Assembly: GCF_950295315.1 (NCBI RefSeq)
Contig: NC_080181.1
Coordinates: 39,151,375 to 39,215,374, forward strand
Origin: Erinaceus europaeus
Lineage: Eukaryota; Chordata; Mammalia; Eulipotyphla; Erinaceidae
Direction of reading: 5' to 3'
Length of the DNA: 64,000 nucleotides
Below are positions 10,134-21,934 of the stretch, piece after piece. A program made the translations under genes and the position numbers. The notes beneath the pieces are model-generated. The model was not told the origin of the DNA. It did not search any database and was given only the letters and a program-made list of their open reading frames with translations. Every line of letters starts with the position of its first letter. The stretch's first letter is position 1.

Positions 10134-10964
10134 CCTGGAGGGAGTGTGGTGCTTTATGTAAATGTAAAAGTGATTTATGTAAATAGACCAAAGCTTTGAA
10201 TGGGATTAAATCTATCCCTATATAGGCATATGATTAAGCAGAAGCCAGGGGGAGCTGGCATACTATCCAACAGTTCTTATTTTTTAACTTCTGTCTATGA
10301 GTGAGATCATCCCATATTTATCCTTCTCTTTCTGGCTTATCTCAATGAACATGATTCCTTCAAACTCTATCCATGATGAGGTGAAGAAGGTGAATTCACC
10401 ATTTTTAATAGCTGAGTAGTATTCTATTGTGTATATATACCACAACTTGCTCAGCCACTCATCTGTTGTTGGACACCTGTGTTGCTTCTAGGTTCTGGGT
10501 ATTACAAATTGTGCTGCTATGAACACAGGTGTACACAGATCTTCTTGGATGACTGTGCATCCTAATTCTTATTGTAAGGAGGTCCTTGAAAAGCTGAAAG
10601 GTGCTAGCACAGCTGGGATGGCATGGATGAAACATACACCACACAGACTGGACCACAGTGACTCCCCAGGGAGTGAAGAGTCATTTCTCTCTGGGTGATG
10701 ATAATATCTTTCTAGATACCATTCTGGCTAAAACTATCTGCCCTCACTGGAAAGAAGAAGAGGGGGACAAATTTGACAGTTATGAGATACAGACAGAATT
10801 ACAGAACCCAGACTCATAGGGTTATGTCTGGGATGCTGGAAGATCTGGTATCAGGGGAGTTCACTTGAGTTCTCTGATGAATCTTTTCATTTATCAATAA
10901 AGACAGTAAGGTTGGTTTTTTGTTTGTTTGTTTGTTGTTGTTTGTTTGTCTTATTCTTTTTCAC

Positions 10965-11016
10965 TTCTCTGGGATTTTTTTCAAATATAAAGGGAGAGAG
11001 AGCAACACACACACAC

Positions 11017-11072
<56 letters not shown>

Positions 11073-11180
11073 CAAGGGAAAGATACCACACAACTTCAAA
11101 GTTTCCCCTAGTGCAGTGGGGACTGAGCTCAGATCTGGGTCATAGATATGACAAAGCAGACACCTTAACAAGACAAGCTA
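10965..11180 (-). mobile_element. SINE-E with (GA)n
   Basis: Inverted SINE-E: a GT-rich left edge, CCACACAACTTCAAAGTTTC and GTGCAGTGGGGACTGAGCTC. A (GA)n run occupies 11018-11075. Confidence 0.72.
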
Positions 11181-11241
11181 TAATGCAGATTCACAACATG
11201 TTTCAACTTACTGTAGCTGTCATAACAAAATACCATAAAAC

Positions 11242-11370
11242 AAGTTTGGCAAAATAGCTCACTTGGATAGTGTGCTGCTTTACCATGTGCACAACTAGCC
11301 TGGCCTCCACTGCATTGAAGAAAGCTTCAATGCTGTGTTTTCCCTATCTGCTGTTCCACTTCTCCAAAAA
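11242..11370 (+). mobile_element. SINE-E
   Basis: GGCAAAATAGCTCACTTGGA, TAGTGTGCTGCTTTACCATG and GAAGAAAGCTTCAATGCTG: close to the family's core, with no long tail because a SINE-B abuts. Confidence 0.88.
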
Positions 11371-11555
11371 TATCTTTATTTATTAGATAGAAACAGCCAG
11401 AAATTGAGAGAAGGGGAAGATGGAGAGGGAGGAGACCTGCAGCACTGTTTCCACTTGTGAAGCTTTCTCCCTACAGGTGGGGACCAAGAGCTTGAACCCA
11501 GATCCTTACACATTGTAGCTTGTGCACTCAATCAGGTGTGCCACTACCTAGCCCC
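11371..11555 (-). mobile_element. SINE-B
   Basis: Inverted SINE-B: TATCTTTATTTATTAGATAG, CCAGAAATTGAGAG, CTTGTGAAGCTTTCTCCCTA, GAGCTTGAACCCAGATCCTT and ACTACCTAGCCCC. It lies back to back with the SINE-E on its left. Confidence 0.92.
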
Positions 11556-12362
11556 AGCAATTCTCTAGCTCTGTCTAAAAAGAAATACCACAAACTGCTC
11601 TTCTAAAGCATCAGACTAGCTTTCTCTCATAGTTCTGGGGGTTAAGAGTCTGAAATCAAGCTACTAATAGGAGCTAGGGACAAATTTTTCCTTGCTTCTT
11701 GCAGCTTCTGGTATCTGCCAAATCTCATGACTTGTGGTCACAATAAATCTAGTCACTGCCTCTGTCTTCACACACACAGTCTCCTCTTGGCTCAAGTCCC
11801 CCTCTGCCTCTCTTGTATAAGGATTTGTTTGTTGTTGGATTTAGCTCCCCCTCCTTTGGTAATTGAGGGTGATCTCATCCCATGCTTGTTAATCTCTTCT
11901 TCTTAGAAATGTAGCAACACTCACAGGTCTGGGGGATTTGATATGGAAATTTCCTAAGAAGCCACTGTCTGTCACCTATAGAAGGGCTGGGTGAAATCAT
12001 CTAAGATCCATCTGATCCTAACATTCTGCAAATGAATCAAAACAAAGCCATGGACTGCCAGAACTCCTGCAAAACCAGCACAGATGGAAAAATCAGCAGT
12101 GGTCTGTAAGAAGGGCATCCAGGAATTAAGAGCGAACTCAGGAGGTCAGAGGAAACCCTCAAATATAAAAACAACTGTGATATTCACCACGCAAAACCTC
12201 ACACACTGAATAAATGCTATAAGCAATTCCTCTCCTGAATGTCATTTTCTTCTTAAAGTGACTAGTAGAGAGTTGACTGGACACACAAGCATCTAGAAGA
12301 TAGTTACCTTCAGGATATGGTTCTTCTAGTCTGGACTCTTCACCATAGAATACCACCTTCAC

Positions 12363-12699
12363 GGGGGTCAGGTGATAGCGAAGTGGGTTAAGCGCACTTG
12401 GCACAAAGCACAAGGACCTGCGTAAAGATCCCAGTTCAAGCCCCCAGCTCCCCATCTGCAGGGGCGTAGCTTCACAGGCAGTGAAGCAGGTCTGCAGATG
12501 TCTATCTTTCTCTCCCGTCTTCCTCTCCTCCCTCCATTTTTCTCTGTCCTATCCAACACCAAATGACATCAACAACAACAATAACCACAACAAGGCTACA
12601 ACAACAAGGGCAACAAAAGGGGAAAAAATGGCCTCCAGGAGCAGTGGATTAGTGGTGCAGACACTGAGCCCCAGCAATAACCCTGGAGGCAAAAAAAAA
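12363..12699 (+). mobile_element. SINE-A, long form
   Basis: Complete from the GGGTCAGGTGATAGCG head to GCAATAACCCTGGAGGCAAA. ATACCACCT at about 12350 and again at 12701 marks the target duplication. Confidence 0.93.
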
Positions 12700-12709
12700 A
12701 ATACCACCT

Positions 12710-14015
12710 CTACCATGAGAATAGAATATCATCTCCACCAGAAAGCCAATTCCAACCTCACTCATCCATAGAAAATTAAGTTGTTTCTTGTAAATCTTTT
12801 ACGTAGCAAAGACTACACGTTCTCATTGTGTGGCTTTGTTTTAAATTGTGTAACACTGAACATCTTCTAGCCTGCCTTCTACCTTTTGAATTGTCTGTCT
12901 CTTTTAATCATGTTGAAATACTCAGAGGACGGAAAGGGTTTCTGATACAAACACCATCTCTAGTTCTCTGCTGGCTGACTACATCTATCATCTCCCAAGA
13001 GCTGCCATCATTCTTATGCTAGGTTCAGGATGAATTATATAACTCATTTTTTTTCCTACAAAGCAACATGGAGCTCCTGCGGAAAAACGGCACTTTCCAT
13101 GGTACTGGATCATCTTTTAAAAATAATCTATAGTGTGGTTTTATCAAGGTAGAATGTGCACACTTTACTATTTGCAAGTAAAATGGGTGCCTATTCAAAG
13201 TTTCAAGATGACTTGATACAAGCTTATCCCTCGAAGTACTTTGAGATGTTTTATTCAGTGAAGGGGGGCAGTCTCATGATAGAAGAAATAACAGCTGACC
13301 TGGTAGAGTGCAGGATTGCATGCCTGTGTCTCTCAGTTGGACCCTGCCACTGCAGTGTACTCTAGCTGCTCTCTCTTGTTCTTATTCATATGAAATGCTC
13401 CCTCTCTCTCTCTCTCTCTCTCTATCATATGCAGCTATTGCAATGATCTATTTTTTAAGAGAGGGAAATCTTTCTGTTAAATTTTTCATAGTCTCAAATG
13501 CCATTTACAGTATTATTATTTTAAAGTACAAGAAACAGTAACCAATGTTCAACTAAAGTTTGAAAAAAAATTTAACAATCACGTTTGGATTTAACTTGAT
13601 GCAGATTATTTAGGATTCATACATTGGTATCATTAAAAATTATCTTTTTTCTACCATTAACTTTGAACACAAGCTATTGGGTATGACTATAACTATTACA
13701 TAAAACAACAGAAGAATATATATTTATGGTCTTCCCAATACAATGGCTTTGTATGGTGCTTCACAGAATAAAACTTCAGTGCAGCAATGAAGCTTTTTAC
13801 AAGCCAATGAAAACTAATCTTTACAGCTCCATTTCCTCTACTTTTTATCTGTCTCCTCTGTTTATTCCCTACTCACACATACACACAGAGACGCAAGCAG
13901 AGACACACATAGACACACACTTCTGAAAATATCACATTTTGGCCCCTTGAAGGATGACAAAAAAAAAATGCTGCTTCTGAGGTCAATTATATAAAGTAAA
14001 ATTATATAATATTTT
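12710..14015. other. Unassigned stretch with (CT)n
   Basis: No gene seen. A possible decayed tRNA-type SINE lies at 13268-13430, with a (CT)n run at 13398-13422. The rest is AT-rich and unassigned. Confidence 0.45.
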
Positions 14016-14017
14016 GA

Positions 14018-14233
14018 GAGGGACCAGGCAGTGGCACACCTGGTAGAGTGAACATATATCATCATGCTCAGGGACCCAGGTTCAAGCCCCAGCTGCCACC
14101 TGTAGGGAGAAGCTTCACAAGTGGTGAAGAAGGGCTGAATGTGTCTCTCCTCTTCTCTGCCTCTCTATCTCCCCTTACATATAATTTCTCTCTGCTTCTA
14201 TCCAATAAATAAGTAAACCGATTAATTAAAAAT
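14018..14233 (+). mobile_element. SINE-B
   Basis: Head GGGACCAGGCAGTGGCACAC, B-box-like GGTTCAAGCC, CACAAGTGGTGAAGAAGGGC and a terminal TATCCAATAAATAAGTAAA. Confidence 0.9.
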
Positions 14234-14324
14234 GGATTTGGGGAAACAAAATTCCATTATGAATTTTCAGCCCCAATGACACTGATAAACATCATGGAAA
14301 CTAAAAGGAATAATGCTATTTTAC

Positions 14325-14460
14325 AGCCTGGGAGTTGGTACAGTGGATAAAGTCCTCAAATATGAGTACTCTCAAGTCTCATGTTTTATCTCTGGAAATA
14401 TATGTGCCAGACTAATGCTATGATTCTCCTCTCATTAATGAATAAATCTTTTAAAAATAT
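14325..14460 (+). mobile_element. SINE-C, diverged
   Basis: GGTACAGTGGATAAAGTCCT, ACTCTCAAGTCTCATGTTTT, TATGTGCCAGACTAATGCTA and ATTAATGAATAAATC follow the SINE-C order with many substitutions. Confidence 0.75.
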
Positions 14461-16270
14461 TACCACACTGTATATTCAAAATTTGCTAAAAGTATAAAAT
14501 GACATAAAAGTCTTAGCAATATGTGGTGACAGATACTAGTTAAACTTATTGTAGTGATCACACTATCTACAATTATTAAATCACTGTCTCATATTACTGA
14601 TGATAATACAATGGTATGTGCTAAAGATTTCTATTTTTAAAATTATCAAAATAATTATCAAACAGGGTGGCTTGGCACTTCATAAATGACCAGGTGCATA
14701 GTTTTCTTTAAATAAAACTTATTTCATATGACTTCAATATAGAGAGAACTAAGCAGAACAAAATCAAAAATACTGTCTTCCTGCAGAAGACATTTCACTA
14801 CTGCCTATCTTGTTCCAGGTACTGAAGGATCATGGGTAAGGCATAACCTCCAGAAGACAGATCCACTCCCAGAGGGTTGGCCCTGGGTTCCCAATGACTA
14901 TATGTAACTCCTTTCTTCTCTCTAGAGGTTTTCTTTCAGGAATTCTGTTTTTGTTTCACTATACAACTTGGGTAGATGTTCAAAGAGCCAGTTATCTCAT
15001 AGTTGGTAAGTTTTCAGAGCGTGTCAGCCTGAGATAAAGTGTCCCAAACATATTGCACATTGAACATGAGATAGTTCTGGACAGGAATGGGGCAGGTGGC
15101 TTTCTCCTTAGAACAGGGATATGGTGTGCCCAACCCTCTGGAGGGCTGAACTATGAAGCGAGCTAAACATTCACATAAAGCCCCAGTCCCTTTCCATATG
15201 GGAATATGATAGAAATTGATGTGCATGACTCCTAGGAGAAGTGATTTGGGGTGTTTTTTGAGTACCTTGTAGAATCTGAGGCTCTGAGGGAGGGATACAA
15301 GTGTGGTTATGAATGAATTTCTAAGAGTAAGAAGGTACTCCAGAAGGACTGTGATAAAATACTGAAGCTATTTTATCTGTTTCATAATATGAGAAAATGG
15401 TTTGAGACCACAAAGAGGAATTCCATTTATAAAATGAAAAACCAGCTAGAGTCTTTTGTGGTAGGCAAGAGTCTTGAAATCAGGAGAAGGTTGTTTTGGA
15501 TAACCCTCCAGCCTTCTGGGACCCAGGAAAGAGGCAGCGATCTGTCACTACAATGACTGGAGATGGGGCACTGTAATTAGCTTCTGCTGCAAGGAGTAGG
15601 ATAAGAAATAAATGCTGTACTATATGAAGTAAAATCCAACTGTGCACAGGCTTGCAATCTTGTCCTCATTCATTAGACCAGACCCAAATATTCTGCCCCC
15701 TGCCTGAAGCTGGCCAAAGGGCAGAAAAGGCTCTTGGGAGATTTCATCTGCATGAATCAATACAATCTAAAAAAAAAAATGTCAACTATATTTTTTTTCT
15801 TATTCCCATAGCTATATAAGAGGAAAGTAATTGCTATTCACCAGAAAATTCTCCTAGAACTCCAGAATAAAATGTGCAAGTTCTCAAGATCCACTTTAAG
15901 AAGAAAACATCTCCCTAATTCAGAGTAAATGTACAGAGCTGATTGCAAATATGACCATTTTGGCATCTCTAGGAAATAGACTTTCAGTGTATTTAGATTA
16001 ATATTGCTTTATCACAGGCAGAGAAAACCCCATTCATGCCATGCTAACCCAGCAGAGGGATACCAGCTATGCTGAGTGTATTCTCCTGACATCCCCACAG
16101 AAGCAGACACCCCCCAATTAATGCACAGCAATCATATTTTGGGACTTGATACTAAAAGTCACAGATATGTCAAGTTCCAGCACCATACTGGGAATGGTAA
16201 GTAGGCTTTTTAACACATGTAGATTTGCCTATTCATTAGTGCATTCCCCAGCAAAAGAGATAAAGAGACA
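14461..16270. other. Unassigned 1.8-kb stretch
   Basis: No recognisable SINE, L1 or LTR. A 70-codon frame on the minus strand (15014-15226) has no family signature. This may be unique sequence or an old repeat too decayed to name. Confidence 0.4.
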
Positions 16271-16271
16271 A

Positions 16272-16545
16272 AGAAGGAGGCTGGGCAATGGTGCACCAGG
16301 TTAAGCACACATAGTACTAAGTGCAAGGATCCCTTGCAAGGATCAGGGTTTGAGCCCCTACTCCCCACCTACAGGGGGGATGCTTCACAAGCACAGAAGC
16401 AGGTCTGTAGATGTCTATCTTTCTCCCTCTCTATCTCCCCCTCCTCTCTCAATTTGTCTCTGACCTAGCCACTAAAATTTTAAAAAATTGCCCCCCAAGA
16501 GTAGTGCAGGCACCAAGCACTATTAATAACCCTGGAGGCAAAATT
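16272..16545 (+). mobile_element. SINE-A, older copy
   Basis: GGCTGGGCAATGGTGCACCA, GGTTAAGCACACATAGTACT, body and TAATAACCCTGGAGGCAAAA. The CAACAA linker is reduced. Confidence 0.9.
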
Positions 16546-16689
16546 ATAAAAAGGGAGAGAGACAGAGACAAAGAGTGTGATAAGTATGGAAGGAAAACAG
16601 ATGAGATAGGGTGTGTACAGGACAGTATGGAAAGAACACAGTACCTCTTCCTCCCTCACCTCCCCACAATCCTGTCCAGATTGGACTAA

Positions 16690-16835
16690 AGAGAAAAGAG
16701 AGGAAGAGAGTGGAACACTTTGGACTCTCAAGCATGAGGTCCTGGGTTCGATCCCCAGCAGCACATGTGCCAGAGTGATGTCTGGTTCTTTCTCTCTCCT
16801 CCCATCTTTCTCATTAATAAATAAATAAAGTCTTG
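16690..16835 (+). mobile_element. SINE-C
   Basis: TTTGGACTCTCAAGCATGAG, GGGTTCGATCCCCAGCAGCA (intact B box), TGTGCCAGAGTGATGTCTGG and ATTAATAAATAAATAAAG. Its head is shortened. Confidence 0.92.
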
Positions 16836-16861
16836 AAAGAAAGAAGGAAAGAAAGAGAGAG

Positions 16862-16911
<50 letters not shown>

Positions 16912-16920
16912 GAAGGAAGA
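16836..16920 (+). repeat. (GAAA)n in SINE tail
   Basis: A run of about 20 GAAA/GGAA units extends the A-rich tail of the SINE-C. Confidence 0.95.
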
Positions 16921-16924
16921 CTTT

Positions 16925-17960
16925 AGTTCTTCCTTAACCTCTAAGCCCAAGGCCATCTCACCAAGTGCCACTGGCTTTTGGTAGCTTTGAGCTCAAAGGT
17001 GACGGATAACTTAAACTAGTAGTAAGCTAGATGAGGGTGAATTTCTTGTGATAGAAATATATAAGAGGCTTTTCACTTTGGATTTTGCCTGTTCCATATA
17101 GTTGCCAAGGATACAAGGGAGCTCAGAGAGAGAGAAAAAAAAAAACAGAGAGAGTAAATGCAAGATCAGATATCTTTGGAGTTTGGCTGATGGAAGAGAA
17201 ATCAAAATGTTAGTGAAGTTATAATTCTCCCATTGGCCTGGGAGGCCTAAGGTATGGGTGGGGGGTGGAAGGGGAAGGGCTTAGCAGTCCATTTACACTT
17301 GTAAAGTGAGGTTGGTTTCAGGCCCAAGTGGAAGACTCCCAGAGAATACAAAGAACTTTAATTGGTTTGTTCTCTTTTTCTAAACTCAAAATGAAATATG
17401 GTCATTAATCATAGAGACATTTACTTCAGAGTCTGACTTCAAAGATCCTTATTCGACTCCTCTGGGGTCACAGCTTGCTTTGGGCAACCAGAACCAGGTT
17501 CCAGCTTCTTCATTACACCTATAATCATGAGCCCTAAAATCTCATCCAAGTCACTACTTTGTAAGACAGTAAAGGAAAGAATAGGAAGCAGGTGTTATGC
17601 CACCTTCAAAGCTGCAGGGACAGAATGGTTGCTGACATGAAAACTAATATGCACAAGACTTTTCTTCTTTGAAAGTGTATTTCACTTGTGCTGTGAGATG
17701 CAGGCTGACTGAACACAAGTCTGAAAGTCTGACAGGATGAAAGGTCCTATGTGGCTGCTGTCACTCTCAGTAATGGAAAACAATTCACAATTAGTGTCCA
17801 GTGGTCATGATTACTTGATACTTTCCCAGAACACTCCACTCCCACCCCCTTATCAACGTGGTAATATCTTGCCAAAAGGAAAACAATGCCACTTTCTGAC
17901 TCTTTATATTGGCATTGAATATATAAAGCAAGGACTCAGCTGCATTCAGGATGCTAGGGA
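16925..17960. other. Unassigned stretch
   Basis: About 1 kb without a recognised repeat or gene. Open frames are under 95 codons and have no signature. Confidence 0.4.
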
Positions 17961-17961
17961 T

Positions 17962-17993
17962 AATCTAATATATATATATATATATATTAGATT
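17962..17993. repeat. AT palindrome, 32 bp
   Basis: AATCTAAT, eight alternating AT units and ATTAGATT make a perfect palindrome without a spacer. A second ATTAGATTT follows at about 18003. It sits at the tail edge of the SINE-B that starts at 18012. Confidence 0.9.
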
Positions 17994-18011
17994 TAATATA
18001 TATATTAGATT

Positions 18012-18224
18012 TTAGTTATTTTTATTATCTTTATTTATTGGATAGAAACAGTCATAAATTGAGAGGGAAGGGGGAGATAGAGAGGGAGAGAGACAGAGAA
18101 ACACCTGCAGCCCTGCTTCACCACTCGCAAAGCTTTCCCTCTGCAAGTGGGTACTGGGGGTTCGAACTTGGGTCCTTGTGCCATAACATGTATGATCAAC
18201 CAGGTGCAACACCATTTGGTCCCC
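18012..18224 (-). mobile_element. SINE-B
   Basis: Inverted copy: TTATCTTTATTTATTGGATA, ATAAATTGAGAGGGAAGG, CACCACTCGCAAAGCTTTCC, GGGTTCGAACTTGGGTCCTT (intact B box) and CACCATTTGGTCCCC. Confidence 0.93.
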
Positions 18225-19335
18225 TTTCTGGGGCAATATTTTTACCACCAGAAGGTGGTAAGAGTGGGAAATAGGTTTGTGTCCTCAGTAGGGGCACAAT
18301 TTCCATTCAGGGACAGAAAACAGCCTCTTATGTCCCCAATACGTCTCACTACCTCACTATTCTACCCCTTCTTCTGGGAAGTCACTTTGTGACACCTTCA
18401 AACAGTGAAATCAGTCACAACAAAGAGCAGGGAGTATTTGGAAATGGGTTTCTGTTCAATAAGCAAACCCACAGACACTATTTCCAGCTCTCTCCCCCCA
18501 CCCCCTAGTGAGTGTGCAGGCATTCCCTCCCTGTGCATATATAGCTGTGGTATTCCTCCTCTATAAAACAAGTGAGTGTCTTCTAAGCAAACCCTGCTTC
18601 TCCCTGTTACACCTTTGGTGCTTTCTGATTATGTAACATTTGGAAGATGAGTCAAAATATACAAGAAGAAATTTAAGTCATCCATCACCTTATCTCCTGG
18701 AATAACTACAATTAACATTTAGTTTATATCCTATTCCTCATCTATTTACATTTAAACACATTGGGGTACCTGTCTATACAGAGAGAAGACTGCAGTTCTA
18801 AAGGCACAAGTTTGACTGCCTTATATTGTCTAACGGCACTTTGATACACAGTAGAACAGTGGAAGTACGTGACACTTTGGATCTGTTTAAAGCAACTCAT
18901 TCGTTTGATGGATGCAACCACCTATACAGGCGACATGGGGAAGCTTTTCCCAGTGACCAAATTGCACAGGGTGAGAGTGGTCTGCCTCTGAGTACAATGA
19001 TCTCTCTACTCTTACACAGGAATTAGGACAAAGTTCTCAACCCTGATTGACACTGGCCCTTGGGGGGTGGGGGAAAATCACAAGTATAAAAATCCAGGAG
19101 GCTGACACATTGTTAAAAGCATCTCTCTGTTTATGAGCTCAGAGGGCAGGTCCATAGTTCTGGTCACACTGCATCCATTTGGCTGTTCCTTTGACATCCA
19201 AGGCACAGGACTAAAAGCAGACATGAACAAAACAGAAGCAAGATGATTCACAATCCAGTGTGAGTGTCCCTCTCCATCAATGAGAGACAATTCAAGTCCC
19301 ATCTGCAGGAGTGGCAGTAGCATCCTACTTGAAGT
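18225..19335. other. Unassigned stretch
   Basis: About 1.1 kb with no named repeat and no convincing gene. Confidence 0.4.
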
Positions 19336-19339
19336 TAGA

Positions 19340-19640
19340 AATGTTGTTTTTTAACTTTTATTTATAAAATTGAAATACTGACAAGACTATAGGATAAGAG
19401 GGGTACATTATCACAATGCCCACCCTCAGAACTCTGTATCCAAACCCCTCCCCTGACAGCTTTCCTATTCTTTATCCCTCTAGGAGTATGGACCCAGGAT
19501 TACTGTGGGATACAGAAGGTAGAAGGTCTGGCTTCTGTAGTTGCTTCCCCGCTGAACATGGGCGTTGACAGGTCGATTCATACTCCCACCCTGTCTCTCT
19601 CTTTCCCTGGTGGGGCAGAATTCTGGGGAGATGGGGCTCC
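19340..19640 (-). mobile_element. Family R, variant 3' end
   Basis: Inverted R: GACAAGACTATAGGATAAGA, TTATCCCTCTAGGAGTATGG, GAAGGTCTGGCTTCTGTAGT and CTCTCTTTCCCTGGTGGGGC. It belongs to the shorter R variant also seen at 31770, 39518 and 63550. Confidence 0.75.
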
Positions 19641-20149
19641 AGGACACATGCTGGGGTTGTCTGCCCAGGGAAATCAGGTTGGCATCATGATAGCATCTGA
19701 AACCTAGTGGCTAAAAAACAGTTAAGAGAAAAAGCAGAATAAATTGTTAACTAATGATAAACCTAAAGACAAGAATATTGCAGATGAAGTTAAGAGTTTT
19801 TGCAATGATGCCTGACCTTCCTGTTTGATGTGGACCATGGCACACAGACCACCAGACGTCATCCATCTCGGGAGATTCAGGGCCTCTGACAAAATGAGAG
19901 ACAGTGAAGTATTGATTAAATAAATGCCTTTCTATAGCTCTGAGGCGAACACTTTACAGTTTCCTTTCTGAAAGGGTCACAATTCATCCCCTTCAATGTC
20001 CTCCTTCTTTACAGTTCCACTGCATGTCAAATACTGTCCATCCCCATAACGAGCAAAGAGCTTCTGCCACTGTGGCTGTGAGGAAGTAGTAGATTGTACC
20101 TTGCAGCTCTGAGTCTACAATTTGATGACCTCTTTCATGAATAAGAAGC

Positions 20150-20648
20150 TGGGCCCACCCCTCTAGGGGTAGGGATAGAAACAGGCTAGGGTATGGATCG
20201 ACCTGCCAATGCCCATATCCAGGCAAGAAGCAATTACAGAAGCCAGAACTCTCTCCTTCTGCACCCCCCCTCCTGCCAAAGAATTTTAATCCATACTCCC
20301 AGTGGTAAAGAAATGACAGGAGGAAGAGGACCAGAAGGCTCTGAATTCCAACTCCATCAGGAACTGGAGAGAGAGGAGGAAAAAGGGAGGGACATTTGGC
20401 TATAGTAATAGGTGTATATGTGACTTAGAAAGAGAAGATGATAACATAGGAAAAAATAGGCAAATATATACAAATTTACACATGTAGTTGTAGAAATCAA
20501 CCCATATCTACAACCTGAAGAGAACTGCTGTAGCTTACAATGGAGGAATTGGGGATTCAGAACTCTGGTGGTATGAATAGTGCAGAGTTGTCTCCATTAT
20601 CTTGTTAATTTTGTGAATCAATATTAAATGGTTAAAAAATAAATATGG
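20150..20648 (+). mobile_element. Family R, 3' 0.5 kb
   Basis: GGATCGACCTGCCAATGCCC, AAGCAATTACAGAAGCCAGA, TAATAGGTGTATATGTGACT, AGAACTCTGGTGGTATGAAT and an end at TCAATATTAAATGGTTAAAA. It is among the more complete R 3' ends. No reading frame of note. Confidence 0.8.
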
Positions 20649-20671
20649 GCTTCCTAGATATGCTTCTTTTT

Positions 20672-20822
20672 TCACATAATTTATTTATTTATTCATGAGA
20701 AAGACAGGTAGAGAGAGAGAAAGAACCAGACATCACTCTGATACATGTGCTGCCAGGGATTGAACTCAGGACCTCATGATTGAGAATCCAATGCTTTATC
20801 CACTGAGCCACCTCCCAGACCA
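20672..20822 (-). mobile_element. SINE-C with target duplication
   Basis: Inverted: ATTTATTTATTCATGAGAAA, ATCACTCTGATACATGTGCT, GGGATTGAACTCAGGACCTC, TTATCCACTGAGCCACCTCC. AGATATGCTTCTTT occurs on both sides (about 20657 and 20824). Confidence 0.93.
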
Positions 20823-20839
20823 CAGATATGCTTCTTTGA

Positions 20840-21390
20840 CCCATCAGCCATCAGTTGTCTTGTCAGCAATGGCTTCTGGAGAAATACTGACAAAGATTAG
20901 TTACTAGATTCTGAAATCTTTTCACAAACTTCTGCAGTTCATGCTGTTACTCCTACATACAGTTCTTGTAACCTGGTGGCATCTCGGGGCTCAGCTCTCA
21001 CATGTTCATGACTTTTCTAACTCTGGGTTCTAGTGTCCAGTCCCTGCAGCGTGGCCAGCTACTCTAGTACCTGAATCCTACTACACAGCTGTCAGCAAAA
21101 CCCAACACCCTCCTCAGGGTACTTTTGTGGGGGAAGTCTCCTCAGTCACACACTTTTGTGTGAACGCATTTCCCCAGTAACTTGGATGGCGTGTTTCAGG
21201 CAATTTCTACTGAAGCCAGGCCACAGTGTCTCCTGTCATTCAGGAAGCCAGTTTCATAACCCCATCTTGCCTCCTCAACAACTTTGCACCTCACCCCAGG
21301 ATCTGGTCTCTCTTTCTTGGGTATCTAGCTTCCTTTCTTTGTTACTTTATTTTCAGTGTTTTCTTCATTTCTCATAAACCACTTCTTCTT
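20840..21390. other. Unassigned stretch
   Basis: No named repeat or gene. A run of overlapping frames of up to 73 codons lacks any signature. Confidence 0.4.
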
Positions 21391-21392
21391 TA

Positions 21393-21668
21393 TTTTATTT
21401 TTTTATCTCAAGGGTTATAGGTGGGGCTCAGTGCCAGCATTAAGAATCCACTGCTTCTGGTGGTCATTTTATTTGACAGGACACGGAGAAGTTCAGAGTG
21501 AGGGAGATAGGGAGAAAGAAAGACATCTGCAGACATGCTTCACCACTTGTGAAGCAACCCTCCTGCAGGTAGAGAGCCAGGGGCTTAAACTTGGATCCTT
21601 ACATGGGTGCTCAGGCTTGGTACTATATGCTTTTAACCTGGTGCATCACTGCCTGCCCCCCCCCCCCG
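21393..21668 (-). mobile_element. SINE-A, long form
   Basis: Inverted: TCTCAAGGGTTATAGGTGGG, GCTCAGTGCCAGCATTAAGA, CACCACTTGTGAAGCAACCC and a head that ends in a 12-C run replacing the usual first bases. Confidence 0.88.
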
Positions 21669-21734
21669 AGCCACTCCTTCTTTATAAATATTCTATTATA
21701 ATTATGTTATTGCTAGTAATTACTTCTCCTCCTC

Positions 21735-21930
21735 CTGCTCCATTTTTGTCATCTCCAGGGCTTCACCACTCCAGGATGCCTTTTTTTTTCCAGATAGAGT
21801 GAGAGTGAAATAGAGAAAAACGCCACAGCACCAAAGCTTCCTCCACTGTGGTAAGGGCAAGGCACACACCTAGGCTGAATACATGGCAAAGGAGGTGCAT
21901 TATCCAAGAGAGCTATTTTGCTAACCCAGT
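21735..21930 (-). mobile_element. SINE-E
   Basis: Inverted: CCAGGGCTTCACCACTCCAG, ACGCCACAGCACCAAAGCTT, GTACATGGCAAA-like motif and AGAGAGCTATTTTGCTAACC. Confidence 0.85.
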
Positions 21931-21934
21931 TCAT

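Larger units (their letters stand above)
9779..10272 (-). mobile_element. Solo LTR with tRNA-Gly half, 494 bp
   Basis: On the minus strand it begins TGTTGGATAG and ends ATCCCGGCA, flanked by the 6-bp duplication GTTCTT (9773-9778 and 10273-10278) inside an L1. GAGTATAAAAACAGC (minus strand) is a TATA box and TTTATTAAAG a weak polyadenylation signal. It is homologous along its length to the LTR at 31024-31445. Positions 10100-10133 match the 5' half of tRNA-Gly(GCC) at 31 of 34 bases on the minus strand. No internal retroviral region is present. Confidence 0.88.
9541..10570 (-). mobile_element. L1 3' end split by a solo LTR
   Basis: Pieces at 9541-9778 and 10279-10570 join into one inverted L1 3' end. 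The left piece holds 3' UTR sequence (AATTTAATGGTTTACAGTCA and CAGTTTTCCACGTAACAG). The right piece holds the ORF2 C-terminus (TAGCTGAGTAGTATTCTATT and TGTGCTGCTATGAACACAG on the plus strand). It is pseudogenised. The same L1 3' UTR occurs at 45300 and 42436. Confidence 0.88.
11205..12000 (+). mobile_element. MaLR/ERVL-like LTR, interrupted
   Basis: TGTCATAACAAAATACCATA at 11218, TCTCATAGTTCTGGGGG at 11625, CTCATGACTTGTGGTCACAA and CTCTGCCTCTCTTGTATAAG follow, in order, the plan of old MaLR-type LTRs. Two SINEs (11242-11555) sit inside it. Assignment is from memory of the family and is moderate. Confidence 0.6.

Noticed and set aside
9541..10570. Two separate L1 fragments
   Set aside because: They join exactly once the LTR and one GTTCTT are removed, so they are one L1.
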